From CAZZBK01 sp964652155 (GTDB lineage Bacteria > Planctomycetota > Planctomycetia > Pirellulales > PNKZ01), in NCBI GenBank assembly GCA_964652155.1, contig CAZZBK010000009.1, forward strand, positions 1 through 64,000: a DNA stretch of 64,000 bases, given 5' to 3'. The position numbers and the translations under genes are program-made. The notes beneath the pieces are model-generated. The model saw only the letters and a program-made list of their open reading frames with translations, searched no databases and had not been told where the DNA came from. This document shows positions 60,068 through 64,000 of the stretch, one piece after another. Each line of letters starts with the position of its first letter. Within the stretch, counting starts at the first letter, position 1.

Positions 60068-61417
60068 ATGTTCGAGCCATCATTCAATCGCCGCCACGCA
60101 TTGGGACTCCTCGGAGGTGGACTGGGGAGCGTCGTGTTCGCCGACCTGCTGCGCTCCGTCGCCCAAGGCAGCGCATTGCCCACGCATTTCGCGCCGCGCG
60201 CCAAGCACGTGATCTTTCTATTCATGGCGGGCGGCCCATCGCATCTCGATCTGTTCGACCCCAAGCCTGAGGTCAACAAGCGCGCCGGTCAACGCCCCCA
60301 CGATGTGCAACTCCGCACCGAGCGCGTCACCGGTGGGCTGCTCCCCTCGCCGTTCACGTTCGACAAGTGCGGCCAGAGCGGCTTGGAAATCAGCGAGTTG
60401 CTGCCCCGTTTCCGCACCTGTGCCGATGATGTCTGCCTCGTGCGATCGGTGTTTGGAGTGAACCCCAATCACGCGCCAGCGGCCAATCACTTGTTCTCCG
60501 GCCGGATCGATCAGATTCATCCCTCGCTCGGTGCCTGGGTCTCCTACGGACTGGGCTACGAGAACGATTCGCTCCCTGGCTTCGTGTCGATCAAAGAGGG
60601 GGACACCGCCTCGCGATACGTTCGCAACGGTTACCTGCCGGGCGAATTTCAGGCGACGCCGATTGACCCGCGCGTCCCTGACGCCGCTAAAATGATCCGC
60701 CACCTGCGCAACGACAAGCTGCCCGAAGGTCTGCAACGCGAACAACTCGAGTTTATTCGGGCACTGAACCTCCGGCATCGCGAGGAGCGACCGGGGGACA
60801 CGGCACTCGCGGCTCGACTCAAAGCGATGGAGACCGCCTTTGAGATGCAATTCTCGGCTGGCGAGGCCTTGAACCTGGCGGGCGAAACCAAACCGACGCG
60901 CGATTTATACGGCGAAGGCTGGCTTGCCAATGGCTGTCTGGCAGCCCGGCGGTTGGTCGAGCGCGGCGTGCGTTATGTGCATCTCGAGGTGGGCAACTGG
61001 GATCATCACGACAAGATCAACACGAACATTCGCAAACAAGCCGCGGTGATCGATCAGCCCATGCAGGCCTTGCTCGTTGATCTGAAACAGCGAGGCCTGC
61101 TCGACGAAACGCTCGTCGTCTGGGGAGGCGAGTTCGGCCGCACCCCGGTCTCCGAGAACGGCGACGGTCGCGATCATAACCACTACGGCTTCACGATGTG
61201 GTTAGCCGGCGGTGGCGTAAAAGGTGGCCATGTGCATGGCGCCACCGACGACTTTGGCTTCAAAGCGGTCGAGAATCGCGTGAGCGTCAACGATCTGCAC
61301 GCGACCATTTTGCACCTGCTGGGCCTCGATCACGAGCGGCTCACGTATCGCTACTCGGGACGCGACTTCCGGCTGACCGACATCGCCGGCAATGTCGTCC
61401 GCGAGATCATCGCGTAA
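60068..61417 (+). CDS. DUF1501 family protein
   Basis: The 449-aa product begins only 5 bp after the PSD1 stop. The N-terminus (NRRHALGLLGGGLGSVVFADL) is a twin-arginine-like signal. Family blocks are clear: HVIFLFMAGGPSHLDLFDPKP, SGLEISELLPRFRTCADDVC, NHAPAANHLFSGR, GNWDHHDKIN, VVWGGEFGRTP and GRDHNHYGFTMWLAGGGVKGG. This is the common partner of PSD1 proteins; the family belongs to the sulfatase/alkaline phosphatase superfamily by fold, with no known substrate. Gene order here is PSD1 then DUF1501, the reverse of the 3669-7623 pair. Confidence 0.93.
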   Translation: MFEPSFNRRHALGLLGGGLGSVVFADLLRSVAQGSALPTHFAPRAKHVIFLFMAGGPSHLDLFDPKPEVNKRAGQRPHDVQLRTERVTGGLLPSPFTFDKCGQSGLEISELLPRFRTCADDVCLVRSVFGVNPNHAPAANHLFSGRIDQIHPSLGAWVSYGLGYENDSLPGFVSIKEGDTASRYVRNGYLPGEFQATPIDPRVPDAAKMIRHLRNDKLPEGLQREQLEFIRALNLRHREERPGDTALAARLKAMETAFEMQFSAGEALNLAGETKPTRDLYGEGWLANGCLAARRLVERGVRYVHLEVGNWDHHDKINTNIRKQAAVIDQPMQALLVDLKQRGLLDETLVVWGGEFGRTPVSENGDGRDHNHYGFTMWLAGGGVKGGHVHGATDDFGFKAVENRVSVNDLHATILHLLGLDHERLTYRYSGRDFRLTDIAGNVVREIIA

Positions 61418-61446
61418 GCGACTCTAGTCAACACATCAGCCGACGA

Positions 61447-64000
61447 TCACTTCATGCCAAAGAAGTCTTCGAGGTTGATCTTGAACGCGGGTGACGGCGG
61501 CGAAACTTTGCCGTCGGCGGTCGTGTAGGTCGCAAAGAGATAAAAGTTCTGGTAGGGCCGGAGTCCACGCAGCAACAGCCCTGGCTCCTTCCAGGCCTTG
61601 CCTAGGTGCAGTGCGCCGCGACCGTCTGCATACGGCGCGACCCAGATGTCGTAGTGCTTGACATCGGCCACTTTGGCAAAGTGAACATAGCACTGCGTGC
61701 CGTCAGCCTCTTGATTGGGGAGCGTGATCCGGTCGATCTTCATCGCCGCGCCTACGCCGGAGTCGCGCAAAGTTGCGATCGGATTGCCCAGGCCGGGCAC
61801 GTCTTTCGGCACGCTCATGTGAATCGCCGAGAGTCGCACCGCCTCGCTCGAAGCGTCGAACGGGGTTTCGTATTCGGCGAACAGGTCAGCGAGCAACACG
61901 TCGCCACGGTCGGCCGGCTGCGGGTCGTCGACGTACATGACATGCGTGCGGCGCTCGACGACGATCTTTTCGAGTGCAAGCGGCAAGTCGACATTGCCGT
62001 AGCCGCTGCTGTAAGGCCCCCACCAGGCATTGCCGGACTCGCGAAATTGATCGTAAGGACTATTGGCCGGCAGTTCCATCCGCAGGTAACGCCAGCCATC
62101 GAAGTTGAAGCTGGTCCAACTGTGCAGGTCATCGCAGTTCCAGGCACCGCGCGTGCCGACGCTGATCCATTGCTCCCCCTTGGCATCGCGCAGGAAGTAC
62201 ACGACCCGCCCCCAGTCGCCAGCGGCGCGCACCCATAGCCCGAGATGCGAGGCCTTGCCGACAATTGCGATCGGTTTGGCCGGCTTGAGCACCGAGTAAT
62301 ACGGGACGAATACGCGATCCTTCTCAGGAGCCGGAAAATGGACTGCCAAGGCCTGGCCCCCTTGTTCCTTGGGCGCGTCGACCGGTTTGGCTGTCATCGC
62401 GCTCGAATAACGGTAGATATACGGCTTGTGGCTCGTCTCGTACTCACTTTCGCGCTGCGTGCTGATCGTCCACGAGCCGTCTCCCACATTGGCCAATCGC
62501 GTGGCCAACTCATCGGGTTCCGCGTCGCTGTGGTCGGGTTCACCGAGTGAAATCTGAGCGTCGCTCGGCAACCCCTCGATGTAACACGGGGATTGATCGA
62601 TGACGAACGTAGCCTGGCCGGCGAGTTTATCGACCGCAAGCGGGTTATCCATCTGATCGTAAGCGGCGAGCTTGGCCCCCTCGGGGAGCTTGATGTGTAC
62701 AGGCCGCGAGCCACGCAGAGTCCACAGCACGTGCACCAACTTGCCGGTGCGATAATGCTTGAACTGCAAGGCAAACACGTTCAGGCTGCCGGTCGGGATC
62801 CACTTGTTGAAGTTTGCGCGGTTAAGATGCCGCGTCAGCGTCGCCAGCGCCGCATAGGCTGGCTTGGGAGTTTCAAGCGACACGCGATTAAGCACGCCAA
62901 AGCCGTAGTGCTGTTCACCCCAATAGCTGGCCGTGTCGAAGGCGGGGAAGCCACCGTTCTGGATCGTGACACCGTAGACCAGCAGCATCAGGCTGTTGCG
63001 AATCGTCAGGTCGGCATGCTCTTGGTCGGTGAGCGCGCCGGGTCCGCTGGGGACACAGGGCCCTTCGTACATCGGCAATAGCGGCTGCTTGATGCCCGCC
63101 TCGCGCATTTCCTTGCGGGCCATGTAGAGCCGATGCAGCGAGACCTGATGGAACTGTTGCTCGGGCAGGCGTTCGAAGCAGGGTATGTCGACGCAGACAC
63201 CGTCGAGCAGTGGAGCGATTTCCGGGTTCTGCCGCAAAAAGTGAATCACGAACGCAGGGTCGCCGTGGGGCAACAGACACTTCACCTGCGGGAACTCTTG
63301 GCGGACGATCTTGGCCCCTTCGACAAACCCGCGCAGGAATAGCTCATAGCGCTCGCGTTCGTAGTCGCTAAAAATGTGCTCGCTTTCGCCAATAAAGTGC
63401 GGGAAGATGCCGTGCGTGACAGGTCCGATCGACGGCTCGGGATAAAAAGACAAAAACAGCGGTCGACTGTTGGGGCCCGGTTTCGATTGCCGCTCGGTGA
63501 GCGTTTTGACAAAGTTCTCACGCGCCTTTTCGAGTCCGAGTGTCTTCAGTTCACCGGCGAATTTAGCGGTCACGTAATGATCGCCCGCACCGGCGAATTT
63601 AAGCGTGAACAGTTTGAATTGTTCCATCACCTTGCGAGCTTCTTCGCCATGTCGCGCGGTGTACTCCTCGAACGACCCGGGGGTCGACTCAATGCCCGCC
63701 TTGGCCATCACGAGGAGTTGCTTGGCCGCCGAGGGGGTATGATGCCCGCCCCCCCAATTCCAAAAGCCGAACAACGGACCTCGACCGAAATCCCAATCGC
63801 CTCGTTCGCGCGTGTCGCTCTGCAAGTAAGCCAGGCTCATCTGCTCGACCGTTTCCTGATCGCCATCGGTGACGGTCACCATCGCATCATGGTAACCGTA
63901 CGCCTTGGGTTCAAACGTGAACTCAGTCGAGGCCGTGCCACTGGCGGGCAACTTGACGATCGCCGAGTGGGTCGCCGTACCGCGCCCCAGCAGGCCGTGT
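61447..64000 (-). CDS. Large secreted-type protein with glycosidase-like barrel, 5' truncated
   Basis: The frame is open to the right edge, so the N-terminus is missing; about 850 codons remain. A segment rich in Thr and Val (Ig- or CBM-like) comes first, followed by a region that reads like a TIM-barrel glycosidase (GPLFGFWNWGGGHHTPS, FLSFYPEPSIGPVTHGIFPHF, PLLPMYEGPCVPSGPG, NGGFPAFDTASYWGEQHYG). Next come a jelly-roll-like carbohydrate-binding stretch (HLGLWVRAAGDWGRVVYFL, WTSFNFDGWRYLRMELP) and a fibronectin type III-like end. Glu in MYEG is a possible catalytic residue. I cannot name the GH family. It converges on DUF1501 with a 29-bp gap. Confidence 0.6.
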   Translation of the reverse strand, partial: HGLLGRGTATHSAIVKLPASGTASTEFTFEPKAYGYHDAMVTVTDGDQETVEQMSLAYLQSDTRERGDWDFGRGPLFGFWNWGGGHHTPSAAKQLLVMAKAGIESTPGSFEEYTARHGEEARKVMEQFKLFTLKFAGAGDHYVTAKFAGELKTLGLEKARENFVKTLTERQSKPGPNSRPLFLSFYPEPSIGPVTHGIFPHFIGESEHIFSDYERERYELFLRGFVEGAKIVRQEFPQVKCLLPHGDPAFVIHFLRQNPEIAPLLDGVCVDIPCFERLPEQQFHQVSLHRLYMARKEMREAGIKQPLLPMYEGPCVPSGPGALTDQEHADLTIRNSLMLLVYGVTIQNGGFPAFDTASYWGEQHYGFGVLNRVSLETPKPAYAALATLTRHLNRANFNKWIPTGSLNVFALQFKHYRTGKLVHVLWTLRGSRPVHIKLPEGAKLAAYDQMDNPLAVDKLAGQATFVIDQSPCYIEGLPSDAQISLGEPDHSDAEPDELATRLANVGDGSWTISTQRESEYETSHKPYIYRYSSAMTAKPVDAPKEQGGQALAVHFPAPEKDRVFVPYYSVLKPAKPIAIVGKASHLGLWVRAAGDWGRVVYFLRDAKGEQWISVGTRGAWNCDDLHSWTSFNFDGWRYLRMELPANSPYDQFRESGNAWWGPYSSGYGNVDLPLALEKIVVERRTHVMYVDDPQPADRGDVLLADLFAEYETPFDASSEAVRLSAIHMSVPKDVPGLGNPIATLRDSGVGAAMKIDRITLPNQEADGTQCYVHFAKVADVKHYDIWVAPYADGRGALHLGKAWKEPGLLLRGLRPYQNFYLFATYTTADGKVSPPSPAFKINLEDFFGMK

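Overview
The window looks like a chromosome segment of a planctomycete, probably of the Pirellulales type. The basis is the set of families present: DUF1501 proteins paired with DUF1549/DUF1553 (PSD1) proteins carrying cytochrome motifs, two sulfatases, a WD40/pre-peptidase C-terminal/cytochrome fusion, a vWA protein with an acidic N-terminus, and a giant extracellular protein opening with an LEPR-type N-terminal motif. Most of the DNA is GC-rich. No phage, plasmid, IS or CRISPR locus is visible.

Left part (1-13600): the start of a secreted protein on the minus strand, a tRNA-Ser(GGA), then a set that looks like one polysaccharide-related locus. It holds a sulfatase with a degraded active-site motif (1051-2379), a GntR/LacI-type hybrid regulator (2399-3451, minus), a perfect 8-bp inverted repeat that is its probable operator (3507-3528), and, divergent from it, DUF1501, PSD1 multidomain protein, WD40/PPC cytochrome and a pectate-lyase-like beta-helix. 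An RraA-family gene with a clear terminator follows on the minus strand.

Centre (13689-39929): one uninterrupted minus-strand gene of 8746 codons fills 41% of the window. From N to C terminus it carries an LEPR-type motif, about 37 autotransporter-associated beta-strand repeats with four copies of an unnamed inserted module of about 100 residues, a haemagglutinin-like stretch, twelve cadherin-like modules, and a C-terminal aspartate-rich array. It has no autotransporter barrel and no classical signal peptide. A PilZ-like gene and a transglutaminase-like/TPR lipoprotein lie upstream.

Right part (42000-64000): a secreted beta-propeller and a di-haem MauG/CCP-type peroxidase; leuC and leuD with a Uma2-type nuclease gene between them; a membrane-anchored vWA protein; a canonical sulfatase whose stop overlaps the start of a STAS-domain gene; a divergent SMP-30/gluconolactonase; a four-gene ABC exporter operon (membrane fusion protein, ATPase, two FtsX-type permeases); a second PSD1-DUF1501 pair; and a large partial protein with a glycosidase-like barrel running off the right edge.

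Functions are inferred from motifs and families recognised by eye; no search was run. The strongest candidates for something undescribed are the giant protein with its export route and inserted modules, the leuC-Uma2-leuD arrangement, the sulfatase-STAS coupling, and the sulfatase lacking the CxPxR arginine.
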